A stretch of DNA of 64,000 nt from Emcibacteraceae bacterium (GCA_041396985.1 JAWKXO010000002.1:631501-695500), one strand, 5' to 3'. Shown: positions 8,706-17,551, numbered from the stretch's first letter. Translations and numbers: made by a program. The notes: generated by a model not told the origin, from the sequence alone.

Positions 8706-9260
8706 TTATTCTTCTTTTAAATCTTCCGCAGTGAATTTGGATGCCGGATCAATAATAAAATTTTTCCGGTTGGGCATTTTTATCGCTGCCAGAGATTTTG
8801 CATCCAGCGTCAGGTCAGGGTTCTTGATCACACCTGTTTCATTAAGCAGATAGGCGACAAGCCCGTATACTTCGTCATTGCTGAGTGTGCCCGGGTCGGT
8901 CAGCGGCATGGCGCGGTGGATGAAATCAAACATGGACGTCGAATGGGGAAGTTTGGCGATGGCTCTGCGGCCCTCCCGCATGGACTGGGTACCCATTTCA
9001 CGCATTCCTTCCAGATTTTCACCGTGACAGATTGCGCACTGCACATCAAAAACCTCCTTGCCCAAAGCAACATTGCCGCTGCCACTTGGCAGGCCCTGGC
9101 CATCAATATGGATATCTGTTTCATAGCTGGCAATTTCGTCGGCACTGGCGTGATGACCAAATCCGTATTTTTCCTGTGCACTGGCATAGAGCGTTCCAAA
9201 TGACAATCCGATGGCAACAGTGCTTAAAGCTATTATTTTTTTTCTATTATGAACGGACAT
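8706..9260 (-). CDS. SoxD-like mono-haem cytochrome c
   Basis: The 184-residue periplasmic cytochrome has a signal peptide ending ASAQ, one haem-attachment site CAICH (about residue 76) and a distal Met candidate in HRAMPL (about residue 117). The surrounding segments (KYGFGHHASADEI, GLPSGSG, FDFIHRAMP, VYGLVAYLLNE) follow the N-terminal haem domain of SoxD, but the second haem domain of classical SoxD is missing. It should accept electrons from the neighbouring molybdenum enzyme. Its start overlaps the end of that gene by 14 bp, implying translational coupling. A SorB-like role is equivalent. Confidence 0.82.
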   Translation of the reverse strand: MSVHNRKKIIALSTVAIGLSFGTLYASAQEKYGFGHHASADEIASYETDIHIDGQGLPSGSGNVALGKEVFDVQCAICHGENLEGMREMGTQSMREGRRAIAKLPHSTSMFDFIHRAMPLTDPGTLSNDEVYGLVAYLLNETGVIKNPDLTLDAKSLAAIKMPNRKNFIIDPASKFTAEDLKEE

Positions 9261-10497
9261 TGGTAATCTCCCCGTCTTGTGCGATGTGCCAGTTTTGTAT
9301 GGCGTTATTATGCATCATGCCGATCGGGCCCTGAAGCTTGTACATTTCCTGATAGGTGGGTTGAACATATCCTGTATCATCGGTTGAGCGGGACATGATC
9401 GTTGTTTCTTTCCCGTCCCAAGTCCAGGGAAGTGTGAAGCGGGTATGACATTTTGGCAGGACCGGACTATTCAGATTGGCAACCTGCCATGTGTTGCCGT
9501 TATCGGTTGAAACTTCAACCTTTTTGACAGTTCCTTTTCCGCTCCAGGCCAGACCGCTTATTTCATAAAAGCCAGGACCATCCAGCTTCATTCCCCCTGA
9601 TGGGGACGTGATGACAGATCGGCCTTCCATGAAGAATGAAAAGGCACGGATTTTATCATCCGGTCTCGGGTCGGCATATTCCGTAACCTCATGATGTGTC
9701 CACCATGGCTTGTCGCTAAGCTCAAGACGGCGGATCCATTTAATATTCATATTGCCCTCAAATCCGGGCACAATAAGACGAAGCGGGAAGCCCTGTTCTG
9801 GCCTAAAAAACTCGCCATTCTGGGCATAGGCCAGGAAAGCATCATCCATGGCTTTCCAGTAAGGAATGCTGCGGGTCAGTCTTGCCCCGTCGTCCCCTTC
9901 AGCCAGGATCCATTTAGGATCGCCTCTAACGCCGAGCTCGCTCAGCAGCAATTTAAGAGAAACCCCTGTCCATTCCGAGCAACTGGTCAGACCGTGTGTT
10001 TGCTGAACTGTTTTACCGCGTGGGGCCATCCATTCCCCCATACCATTTCCGGCACATTCCAGAAAATGAAAATGACTAACGGACGGGAAGCGTAGCAGGT
10101 CTTCCATGGTGAAGATTCTGGCATCATTGACCATTCCGTGAATAAGCAGTTTATGCTCACTCGGGTCGATCTCGGGAACACCGCTGTGGTGAACTTCAAA
10201 ATGCAGACCTGATGGTGTGACCATGCCGCGGCTGTTTTGCAGCGGTGTAAAACCGCCACCGCTTAAACCGTTGGCGGAACCTCTCATTTTAGCATCTTTA
10301 ACAAATGGGGAGCGGCTTGCGTAAGTGACACTGGAATCAATAGTATCCCCTGGACCGCGGCTTGGTATGAGTGTCGTTTCCTGCGCCAGTGAGCTGCTGG
10401 CAAGCAGGGCAGCGCTGGATGCCATACCAGCCTGAATAACCCGTCTGCGGGTTGGATGGATATTTGAAATGTTTTTCATCGTTGAAAGATTTTTCAT
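9247..10497 (-). CDS. soxC: SoxC-like sulfite dehydrogenase, molybdopterin subunit
   Basis: This 416-residue periplasmic enzyme of the sulfite oxidase family oxidises sulfite or protein-bound sulfane sulfur and passes electrons to a c-type cytochrome. A Tat signal (TRRRVIQAG, residues 16-24) precedes the Moco domain. The molybdenum-ligand cysteine is Cys148 in FLECAGNG, followed by SCSEWTGV and the C-terminal Mo-co dimerisation domain with VEVSTDNGNTW. Length and motifs fit SoxC. The other sox genes (soxXYZAB) are not in the window, so it may act as a stand-alone sulfite dehydrogenase. First gene of a three-gene minus-strand operon; GAGG precedes the ATG. Confidence 0.85.
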   Translation of the reverse strand: MKNLSTMKNISNIHPTRRRVIQAGMASSAALLASSSLAQETTLIPSRGPGDTIDSSVTYASRSPFVKDAKMRGSANGLSGGGFTPLQNSRGMVTPSGLHFEVHHSGVPEIDPSEHKLLIHGMVNDARIFTMEDLLRFPSVSHFHFLECAGNGMGEWMAPRGKTVQQTHGLTSCSEWTGVSLKLLLSELGVRGDPKWILAEGDDGARLTRSIPYWKAMDDAFLAYAQNGEFFRPEQGFPLRLIVPGFEGNMNIKWIRRLELSDKPWWTHHEVTEYADPRPDDKIRAFSFFMEGRSVITSPSGGMKLDGPGFYEISGLAWSGKGTVKKVEVSTDNGNTWQVANLNSPVLPKCHTRFTLPWTWDGKETTIMSRSTDDTGYVQPTYQEMYKLQGPIGMMHNNAIQNWHIAQDGEITNVRS

Positions 10498-10699
10498 AGG
10501 GGTGCCTCTATCCTTTTTACCTGATAAGTTATGTAGAGTTCGCTCACCCTACAAATTCACGTATCCTGAGACAAGTTATACTTTAGTTGAGTATGACTGT
10601 TTCCGACTGATTAAGCAGGGCTGTTATTTTTTATTAAAGGAAGCTTAGTCCCATTTATGGCTAATTGCAAGGGAGCTAAAATTTGTTTTTAGAATGAAA

Positions 10700-10731
10700 A
10701 AAGCCCCGCCAGGTTACCCTGGCGGGGCTTT
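10700..10731 (-). terminator. strong intrinsic terminator after the Bax-inhibitor-like gene
   Basis: A perfect 14-bp stem (AAAGCCCCGCCAGG with its complement, 10700-10713 and 10718-10731) has a 4-base loop. On the minus strand it is followed by a run of Ts, 20 bases beyond the stop codon of the minus-strand gene at 10751. Confidence 0.9.
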
Positions 10732-10750
10732 GGAAGACAGTTATCGTTCC

Positions 10751-11485
10751 TTAATTTCTGTTGCCCATAAAGCGTAGCAGATAAAGGAACATATTGATGA
10801 AATCAAGATAGAGGCTAAGTGCGCCCATAATGGCTTTTTTGGAGGCAATTTCACTATGGTCGCTTTCAAGATACATCAATTTAATCCGTTGTGTGTCATA
10901 AGCGGTCAGTCCGGCAAAGATCAGCAGACCAATGACAGAAATGACAAAGTCCATCATTGTTGACTGCATGAACAAATTCACCAGGCTGGCGATAATCAGG
11001 CCAAACAGACCCATGATCAGGAATGAACCAAAACCGCTTAAATTTTTCCTGGTTGTATACCCATAAAGGCTAAGGGAACCAAAAGCTGCGGCCGTAATGA
11101 AAAATGTCTTGGCAACACTTGCACCTGTATACATAAGCAGGATGTTGGATAGGGACAGCCCCATCACAACAGAGAAGCCCCAGAATACCATCTGCATGGT
11201 CGAAGCCTGCATTCTGTAAACCCCGAAGCTCAGCGCGAGCACAAAGGCAAGCGGTGAAAACATTACGATATAGCCCAGCAATGTTGGTGCAACCATCCCA
11301 CCCTGAACGGAATAGAACAGATTAAGCAAAGCCGGTGTGTTTGCGGTCACATAAGCCGCGAGGCCGGTCAACGCCAGTGCGGAAGCCATGTAATTATACA
11401 CAGTCAGCATATATGCGCGCAGGCCCTCATCAATCTCGGCTTTTTGCGCAGGCGATACTGAATAATAATTGTTACGGTCAACCAT
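10751..11485 (-). CDS. Bax inhibitor-1/YccA family membrane protein
   Basis: The 244-residue protein has about seven hydrophobic helices and the family's sequence landmarks: an N-terminal GLRAYMLTVYNYMASALALTG segment and a C-terminal GLTAYDTQRIKLMY followed by ALSLYLDFINMFLYLLRFMG. It belongs to the UPF0005/BI-1 inner-membrane family. Bacterial homologues (YccA, YbhL, BsYetJ) interact with FtsH or act as pH-sensitive calcium leak channels; the exact role here is unknown. AAAGGA precedes the ATG, and a strong terminator follows. Confidence 0.9.
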   Translation of the reverse strand: MVDRNNYYSVSPAQKAEIDEGLRAYMLTVYNYMASALALTGLAAYVTANTPALLNLFYSVQGGMVAPTLLGYIVMFSPLAFVLALSFGVYRMQASTMQMVFWGFSVVMGLSLSNILLMYTGASVAKTFFITAAAFGSLSLYGYTTRKNLSGFGSFLIMGLFGLIIASLVNLFMQSTMMDFVISVIGLLIFAGLTAYDTQRIKLMYLESDHSEIASKKAIMGALSLYLDFINMFLYLLRFMGNRN

Positions 11486-11570
11486 TCATTAAAATCCTTT
11501 CAATAGGTTAATACCCTGTAAAATGCTACTGTATCATATATTGTACTTGACGTATATATTTTCAAGTCTT

Positions 11571-12062
11571 TTAGAGATGATGTTCTCTTTTTATATGTTT
11601 TAGAAATCCCTGTGAGGCGCGTTCAATAAAATCATAGGCTTTATCGAAATCCTCAATGTCGCCGTAATAAGGGTCAGGGATTTCAGTGATTCCTGGGCTG
11701 TTTTCGGCAAAAGACATAAACAGATGCAGCTTATCCTGATGTTCGGGCGGGCAGTGTTTTTTCATCATGGCAAGATTGTCGCTATCCATGGCGAGGATAT
11801 AGGTGAAATCAGCAAAATCCTGCGGGCTTAGTTTTCTTGCTCTTAAATCGCCAATATCAATGCCATATTTAAGCGCTGTCAATTGTGCCCTTTTGTCAGG
11901 AGGGGCAGCCATATGAAAACCAGCGGTTCCTGCTGAATCAATATAAATTTCTTTTGTGAAGCCGTCTTCAATACCTGCCTTGTTGGCCAAATGTCTGAAT
12001 ACACCTTCGGCTGTGGGGGATCTGCATATATTGCCCATACATACAAAAAGGATCTTAACCAT
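11571..12062 (-). CDS. low-molecular-weight protein-tyrosine phosphatase
   Basis: The 163-residue cytoplasmic enzyme has the P-loop VCMGNICRSPTAEG (C-x5-R-S, nucleophile Cys8) near its N-terminus and the general-acid motif DPYYGD at about residue 127. Both are complete, so it should be active. Bacterial relatives dephosphorylate BY-kinases for exopolysaccharide control or small molecules. No kinase is nearby, and the gene appears monocistronic. The ribosome site is weak. Confidence 0.92.
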   Translation of the reverse strand: MVKILFVCMGNICRSPTAEGVFRHLANKAGIEDGFTKEIYIDSAGTAGFHMAAPPDKRAQLTALKYGIDIGDLRARKLSPQDFADFTYILAMDSDNLAMMKKHCPPEHQDKLHLFMSFAENSPGITEIPDPYYGDIEDFDKAYDFIERASQGFLKHIKREHHL

Positions 12063-12151
12063 CTGATTATATTTCCAAATTATTTTTACTCAAGTCTTAC
12101 TTACCTGGAGCCGACTATAAAATTAAATTGTCTATATACGCAATAATTATT

Positions 12152-13060
12152 TCAGATATTCCTGGTTTTGCTGCGGTTCTTTGTTGCTTCGCGATAGGCA
12201 ATGAATAGGGTCGACGAACAAATGATAATACCGCCACTTATGGTCCATATATCAGGAAATTCGGAAAATATTATGTACCCTGCCAATGCGGCAAAAATAA
12301 TTCGCAGATATTCAAAAGGGGTTACCAAAGTCACATCGGCATATTTATATGCGCTGATCATTGAATATTGGGCGCAGAAAGTTGTTATACCAAGCCCAGC
12401 GATTAAAAGCAGCTGTTGCGGGGTTGGAGTTATCCAATAATAAGCCGCCGGCAGTGCGCAAAGAAGGACAGTGGCACAATTGGCATAGAGTACCATGGTC
12501 GTCGGATTGTGATTTTTTGTAAGCATTTTAGACATTATCGCCAAAACAGCCATTGAAAAAGAAGACGCAAGAATAGACAGATGGGCCCATTTTAAGCCAC
12601 CCGATGATGCATTGTCCCAGGGATGGAGTATGATCAAGATACCGATGAAACCGAATATTGTTGCGGTCGTTCTGCGGAATCTGATTTTTTCTCCCAGAAA
12701 AAGAGCGGCAAGAATGATCAAAAATAGCGGTTTGGAAAATTGAAGCGAAGTCACTTCAACAAGCGGTAGCCGGGATACTGCGTAAAAATTACTCACCACG
12801 ACGAACCATGTCAGCGCCGAACGATAGGCCATCAGTTTTGGACTGGTAGTTATAAAAAGTGCACTGCCCTGCCTTAAATTAAGGAGCAGCGTAATGATCA
12901 CTGTAAATGTGCAGCGGATCATAACCACTTCAAAGGTATTAAGGTCCTGCCCCAGTTTTTTTATCAATGATGCGCTGGCTGTTACGATTAGACAAAATGC
13001 GAGCACAAATAAAATGCCCTTAAAACTGTTTTCCCTGGGTGATTTAATGGTTGGCATCAT
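12152..13060 (-). CDS. EamA/DMT-superfamily transporter
   Basis: About ten transmembrane helices are arranged as two EamA repeats in 302 residues. The helix ending GYIIFSEFPDIWTISGGIII in the second half is the usual EamA signature position. Family members export metabolites or amino acids, or carry riboflavin or S-adenosylmethionine; the substrate cannot be deduced here. AAGG precedes tandem ATGs at 13060 and 13057. There is no obvious operon partner. Confidence 0.85.
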   Translation of the reverse strand: MMPTIKSPRENSFKGILFVLAFCLIVTASASLIKKLGQDLNTFEVVMIRCTFTVIITLLLNLRQGSALFITTSPKLMAYRSALTWFVVVSNFYAVSRLPLVEVTSLQFSKPLFLIILAALFLGEKIRFRRTTATIFGFIGILIILHPWDNASSGGLKWAHLSILASSFSMAVLAIMSKMLTKNHNPTTMVLYANCATVLLCALPAAYYWITPTPQQLLLIAGLGITTFCAQYSMISAYKYADVTLVTPFEYLRIIFAALAGYIIFSEFPDIWTISGGIIICSSTLFIAYREATKNRSKTRNI

Positions 13061-13101
13061 TGGCCTTCATGTATTTTAAACTTTTGGCTACCCAGAAGTA
13101 T

Positions 13102-14058
13102 TTAACGTATGTCGACGTCAAGCCAGTCTTCTATCTCATCAAGGATTTCAGGATTGGGGAGGTCTTCTTTCTCCATCATCAAAAAAGCAAAATTGTCGGC
13201 AATAATTTCTTCCGGGTGAATATCGAAGTCTGTATTGTGACCGACTTTTTCGTAAAAATCAGGGACTTCATCATGTTTGTAAATGCTTGGGGAGCCGTCA
13301 GCTTTCAGGACTGGTTTGCAAATATCATTATTCACCGTTACTTCCAGCAGATCACCGCTGATATGCCCGTCAAATCCACGTTTTACTGTCGGGTCAAATC
13401 CGTCATATGTTGTATGAAGATAAGACATGACATAAGTATCTTTGCCGTTAATCTCCACAGGAAGATAATATTCAGTAAATGGCGCTTCAGGATTTCTAAT
13501 TGTATATTTATCAACTTCTTCATTTGGCTGGAAATCACAATGCTGGAAGCCGATGACTTTATAAAGCTCGGCACTCCTGCTTCTGTTATTTCTGGAGATT
13601 ATATGAAAAATCTGATGGAAAAACAGCTTGGTTGAGAGGGATCTTTCTCTGACAGGGGATACAAAAGCATTTCCACGTGTATGTGGAATTCCGCTTTCAA
13701 CAGCTGACGTTACTTTTATGAAATAAACAGTTTTGGGAAGCAAATGGGCAATCTTGGCCAGCTTCTTTTTTTGTGTAACGAGCAGAGCTTTCATAAGCTC
13801 TTTTTCCGCTTCCGGCCATTCAATTACATTTGCAGCATAAAATGCTTTCAAATCATCAATGGTTTTGTCGGCAGTTGGAGAGCCGATCTGAAGCGCAATT
13901 TCAATCGGTTTCATATTTCTTAAATATTCATCATCCGCCGTCAGAATTCTGATTGCTGTTTCCTTAGTCGCAAACTTATAGTCTGTTGCATAGGCAGGCA
14001 TCGAAATGAGCAGAAACATTCCCATTAACATAAGAATGGTAGATTTTACCTGTACCAT
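13102..14058 (-). CDS. secreted metallopeptidase-like protein with HQxxH motif
   Basis: I do not recognise a named family. The 318-residue product has a signal peptide ending at YA/TDYKF. The middle has FFHQIFHIISRNN (about residues 167-179), which looks like a gluzincin HExxH helix with the catalytic Glu replaced by Gln. About 100 residues later HPEEIIADNFAFLM resembles the E-x3-D helix giving the third zinc ligand. It may thus be a zinc-binding pseudo-peptidase or binding protein. The ATG at 14058 is chosen over the TTG three bases upstream. The gene is monocistronic. Confidence 0.55.
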   Translation of the reverse strand: MVQVKSTILMLMGMFLLISMPAYATDYKFATKETAIRILTADDEYLRNMKPIEIALQIGSPTADKTIDDLKAFYAANVIEWPEAEKELMKALLVTQKKKLAKIAHLLPKTVYFIKVTSAVESGIPHTRGNAFVSPVRERSLSTKLFFHQIFHIISRNNRSRSAELYKVIGFQHCDFQPNEEVDKYTIRNPEAPFTEYYLPVEINGKDTYVMSYLHTTYDGFDPTVKRGFDGHISGDLLEVTVNNDICKPVLKADGSPSIYKHDEVPDFYEKVGHNTDFDIHPEEIIADNFAFLMMEKEDLPNPEILDEIEDWLDVDIR

Positions 14059-14135
14059 CAATAACTTATCTCTTTTTACTTATTATTTTTTTATGATCCC
14101 AAAATCATAATAAGGTATTTTATAACATAATAGAA

Positions 14136-14786
14136 TTATATTGGTAACAATTGTTTATCAATTTTAAAATTTGCTTCTGTACGTTTTTTTACATCATCTA
14201 TTGTAATTTCAGGGGCCAGTTCAATAAGTATTGGCCCATTTTCGTCAATTTCAAACACACCAACATCGGATATAATCATATCGACAACTTTAACGCCAGT
14301 CAGGGGCAAAGAGCATTTTTTAAGAAATTTGGCGCTGCCGTCTCTGGCGTTGTGATCCATAATAACGACAACTTTTTTAACCCCGGCAACCAAATCCATG
14401 GCACCACCCATTCCTTTTACCATTTTGCCCGGAATCATCCAGTTTGCCAGATCACCTTCTTCAGAAACCTGCATCGCTCCTAAAATACTAAGATCAATAT
14501 GTCCACCACGGATCATGGCAAAACTGTCTGCAGAAGAAAAATAACTGGTCCGTCTCAGTTCCGTAATTGTCTGTTTCCCGGCATTAATAAGATCGGGGTC
14601 TGCTTCCCCTTCATATGGGAAGGGGCCCATTCCGAGCATACCATTTTCGCTTTGTAATGTGACATCCACGCCTTCTGGAATAAAATTTGCTACGAGTGTC
14701 GGGATTCCAATACCCAGATTCACATAATAACCATCAACCAGTTCCTGGGCCGCACGTTTTGCCATATCTTCTCTTGTCCAGCTCAT
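14136..14786 (-). CDS. scoB: 3-oxoacid CoA-transferase subunit B
   Basis: This is the beta subunit of succinyl-CoA:3-ketoacid CoA-transferase, which activates acetoacetate for ketone-body or short-chain acid catabolism. It has GIGIPTLVANFIP near residue 25 and the catalytic glutamate motif SENGMLGMGP (Glu near residue 47). The 216-residue length is normal. It begins two bases after the alpha-subunit stop codon, with GAAGGA inside the end of that gene. Confidence 0.93.
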   Translation of the reverse strand: MSWTREDMAKRAAQELVDGYYVNLGIGIPTLVANFIPEGVDVTLQSENGMLGMGPFPYEGEADPDLINAGKQTITELRRTSYFSSADSFAMIRGGHIDLSILGAMQVSEEGDLANWMIPGKMVKGMGGAMDLVAGVKKVVVIMDHNARDGSAKFLKKCSLPLTGVKVVDMIISDVGVFEIDENGPILIELAPEITIDDVKKRTEANFKIDKQLLPI

Positions 14787-14788
14787 GG

Positions 14789-15499
14789 TTATATTCCTTC
14801 TTTTTTAGTTCTGGTCGTTAGTTGTTCAATACGTTTTTCCAGATCTTTTGAAACGATAACACGTTGCACATAAATTCCCGGCGTATGAATCTGATCCGGG
14901 TCCAGTTCGCCAACCTCAACAAGCTCCTCAACTTCAGCAACGGTAATTTTTCCGGCGGTTGCCATCATCGGGTTAAAGTTTCGGGCCGTTTTTCGATATA
15001 TCAGATTACCTTCGGCATCGCCTTTCCAGGCTTTAACCAGTGAAACGTCAGCTTTTAGTCCTGTTTCCAGGATAAATGTCTCACCTTCAAACTCTTTATG
15101 TTCCTTTCCATCAGCAACTAGGGTTCCAACGCCGGTTTTGGTATAAAATCCGGGAATTCCGGCTCCGCCGGCCCTGATACGCTCTGCCAGGGTGCCCTGC
15201 GGATTAAATTCCAGTTCAAGTTCCTGTGCCAAGAACTGCCTTTCAAATTCCTTATTCTCACCAACATATGAAGAAATCATTTTTTTTATCTGCCGTGTTT
15301 GCAGGAGAAGTCCGAGCCCAAAATCGTCGACACCGGCATTGTTGCTGATCGCAGTAATCTTCTGTATGCCACTATTACGAAGCGCATCTATTAAATTTTC
15401 AGGGATACCGCAAAGGCCGAAACCACCTGCCATTATTGTCATTCCGTCAAATAATATGCCTTCAAGTGATGAAGCGGCATTTTTGTATATTTTGCTCAT
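14789..15499 (-). CDS. scoA: 3-oxoacid CoA-transferase subunit A
   Basis: Alpha subunit of the succinyl-CoA:3-oxoacid CoA-transferase heterodimer, which binds CoA. The diagnostic CoA-binding loop GGFGLCGIPENLI is at about residues 25-37. I choose the ATG at 15499 (MSKIYKNAASS), with AAAGG upstream, because family members begin there and the upstream in-frame extension to 15565 is hydrophobic and atypical. It forms a two-gene operon with scoB. Confidence 0.92.
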   Translation of the reverse strand: MSKIYKNAASSLEGILFDGMTIMAGGFGLCGIPENLIDALRNSGIQKITAISNNAGVDDFGLGLLLQTRQIKKMISSYVGENKEFERQFLAQELELEFNPQGTLAERIRAGGAGIPGFYTKTGVGTLVADGKEHKEFEGETFILETGLKADVSLVKAWKGDAEGNLIYRKTARNFNPMMATAGKITVAEVEELVEVGELDPDQIHTPGIYVQRVIVSKDLEKRIEQLTTRTKKEGI

Positions 15500-15632
15500 A
15501 ATTATATGACCTTTAATAATTAGTTTCATATGTAACAAAATGACAGTTACAATATTTATTATCATTTGGCTATGATAAACGCTATTTGCTTCTATAAATA
15601 GCTTTAATTATAAGATTAGGAGGGTGTCAGAG

Positions 15633-15712
15633 TTGACAAAATATATTAATTATTCAAAATTCTGACAAAATTAGTTTATAACGTTACACGAATATTTGTT
15701 AAGGTGACAAAA
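15633..15712 (+). repeat. three TGACAAAA direct repeats upstream of the IalB-like gene
   Basis: TGACAAAA occurs at 15634-15641, 15663-15670 and 15705-15712, all in the same orientation within 80 bp of a gene start. The first overlaps a perfect TTGACA -35-like hexamer (15633-15638). They could be activator or repressor sites, but AT-rich intergenic DNA makes chance repeats more likely. Confidence 0.3.
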
Positions 15713-15734
15713 GTAGTAAATAAAAGGAAGACCA

Positions 15735-16253
15735 ATGATTAAAATTATGACGTGGTTATCAATAGCCATTTCATTAGTAGCCCTGTCAACAGTAAACGCC
15801 AGTGCGGATAGCCGCCAGCTTCTCAGCAGTTTTAAGGATTGGGATGCTTTCGTCCTTAAAACCGATTCTGGTGAAACCGTATGTTATATGATCTCGGTAC
15901 CCAAAGTTAAATCACCGAGTTCACTAAGACATGGAAATCCTTTTATTACAGTTACTCATAAACCAGCCAAAGAAATCCGGAATGAATTTAATTTCATTGC
16001 TGGATATAAATTTCAAAAAGGCTCAACAGTAAGGATGATTATTGATAAATCCGCAAAGGATAATCTTTTTACCTCTGAGGATGGTGCCTGGGCTTATGAT
16101 TCAAAACAGGATGATGCCATCGTAGCGGCAATGAAACGTGGAACCAGTCTGACTTTGGAAGCGAGAAGCGGTCGCGGCAATAAAACAAGTTACCAATTTT
16201 CACTTTCGGGCTTTACAGCGGCGCATAACGCCATTACAAACGCCTGCCGTTAA
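15735..16253 (+). CDS. invasion-associated locus B (IalB)-like secreted protein
   Basis: A signal peptide ending ASA (about residue 24) leads into a mature domain with the IalB pattern: DWDAFVLKTDSGETVCYMIS near the start, a central beta-rich part, and FSLSGFTAAHNAI...AC at the end. Two cysteines (in VCYM and NACR) could form a disulfide. IalB proteins are periplasmic or outer-membrane-associated proteins widespread in alphaproteobacteria, of poorly known function. The position just upstream of rlmN is recurrent in the group. AAGGAAG precedes the ATG. Confidence 0.72.
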   Translation: MIKIMTWLSIAISLVALSTVNASADSRQLLSSFKDWDAFVLKTDSGETVCYMISVPKVKSPSSLRHGNPFITVTHKPAKEIRNEFNFIAGYKFQKGSTVRMIIDKSAKDNLFTSEDGAWAYDSKQDDAIVAAMKRGTSLTLEARSGRGNKTSYQFSLSGFTAAHNAITNACR

Positions 16254-16301
16254 TTACATTAAAGTAAATTGCAACACTTTATATATTAAGTGAGATAAGC
16301 T

Positions 16302-17447
16302 ATGAAGACTTTACCTTTGGGTGTAGAGCCCGTTGTTGCCCCGCGTCATCAATTTGATGACAGCAGAAGTCTAATCGGTTTATCCCATGCAGAGGTGGCG
16401 GAAAAATTAAAAGAGATTGGTATCCCTGAAAAGCATTGCCGGATGCGTGCACAGCAAATCTGGCACTGGATATATTATAGAGGCGCTAAATCCTTTGATG
16501 AAATGAGCAATATTTCAAAGGATATGAGAGAAAAGCTGGCTCAGAATTTTGACGTGGGTCGTCCTGAAATCACAGAAGCGCTTGTATCTAAAGATGGTAC
16601 ACGTAAGTGGCTGATGAAATTTCCAGACGGACAGGAAGTGGAAACCGTTTTTATCCCTGAAGAAGACAGGGGCACCTTATGTGTTTCATCGCAAGTCGGA
16701 TGTACTTTAACCTGTAAATTCTGCCATACCGGCACCCAGCGACTTGTTCGTAATCTGACACCAACAGAAATCGTCATGCAACTTCTTGTGGCCAGGGATT
16801 ATCTGGGGGAGTGGCCGAGCCCGTCTGAAGGAAGACTGGTTTCGACCATCGTGCTTATGGGCATGGGTGAACCCCTTTATAATTTTGAAAATGTCAAAAA
16901 AGCGATGCATATTGTTATGGATGATAACGGTATTAATCTGTCGCGGCGCCGGATTACATTATCGACATCCGGTGTCGTGCCGGAAATTTATCGCTGCGGA
17001 GAAGAGATGGGGGTTAATCTGGCCATTTCTTTGCATGCGGTTGATGATGAAACAAGAAGCAAGATTATGCCTATAAACAACAAATATCCGATTGATGAAT
17101 TATTGACCGCCTGTAAGAATTATGCTGGTATAAAAAACAGCCGCAAAATTACATTCGAGTATATTTTACTTAAAGATATCAATGACAGTGACGAAGCTGC
17201 CCTGAAGCTGGTCAAACTGATTAAAGATTATAAAATTCCGGCAAAAGTAAATCTGATTCCCTTCAATCCATGGCCCGGATCAGATTTTGAAAGACCCAGC
17301 AAAGAGAGGGTGGCAAGATTTTCTGACCTGATATTCAGTCGGGGTATTTCAGCACCAATCAGAACCACGAGAGGCGAGGACATTCTTGCTGCCTGTGGAC
17401 AGTTAAAGTCAGAATCTGAAAAAGCACGAAAATCTGCACGTCTGTAA
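16302..17447 (+). CDS. rlmN: 23S rRNA (adenine-2503-C2)-methyltransferase RlmN
   Basis: RlmN is a radical-SAM enzyme that makes m2A2503 in 23S rRNA and m2A37 in some tRNAs. The 4Fe-4S cluster cysteines are Cys134, Cys138 and Cys141 in GCTLTCKFCHTGTQ. The two mechanistic cysteines are Cys127 (TLCVSSQ) and about Cys365 (ILAACGQL), so all catalytic residues are present. At 381 residues it is of normal length. It lies 48 bp downstream of the IalB-like gene and may share its transcript. Confidence 0.96.
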   Translation: MKTLPLGVEPVVAPRHQFDDSRSLIGLSHAEVAEKLKEIGIPEKHCRMRAQQIWHWIYYRGAKSFDEMSNISKDMREKLAQNFDVGRPEITEALVSKDGTRKWLMKFPDGQEVETVFIPEEDRGTLCVSSQVGCTLTCKFCHTGTQRLVRNLTPTEIVMQLLVARDYLGEWPSPSEGRLVSTIVLMGMGEPLYNFENVKKAMHIVMDDNGINLSRRRITLSTSGVVPEIYRCGEEMGVNLAISLHAVDDETRSKIMPINNKYPIDELLTACKNYAGIKNSRKITFEYILLKDINDSDEAALKLVKLIKDYKIPAKVNLIPFNPWPGSDFERPSKERVARFSDLIFSRGISAPIRTTRGEDILAACGQLKSESEKARKSARL

Positions 17448-17534
17448 CAATAAATTAATTTGTAGTTATGTTATAAAATTGCTTGAAATGCTTTTAGACA
17501 TAGTCTATGACATTTTTTTCTTGCATATTATTTA

Positions 17535-17551
17535 ATGTATTTAATATGCTT
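17535..17551. promoter_or_regulatory. candidate NsrR operator
   Basis: ATGTATTT-A-ATATGCTT resembles the NsrR consensus ATGYATTT-N-AAATRCAT (first half perfect, second half 6 of 8). It overlaps a longer inverted repeat GCATATTA/TAATATGC (17523-17530, 17542-17549) and lies about 95 bp before the NsrR-like gene, consistent with autoregulation. The AT-rich background reduces certainty. Confidence 0.35.
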
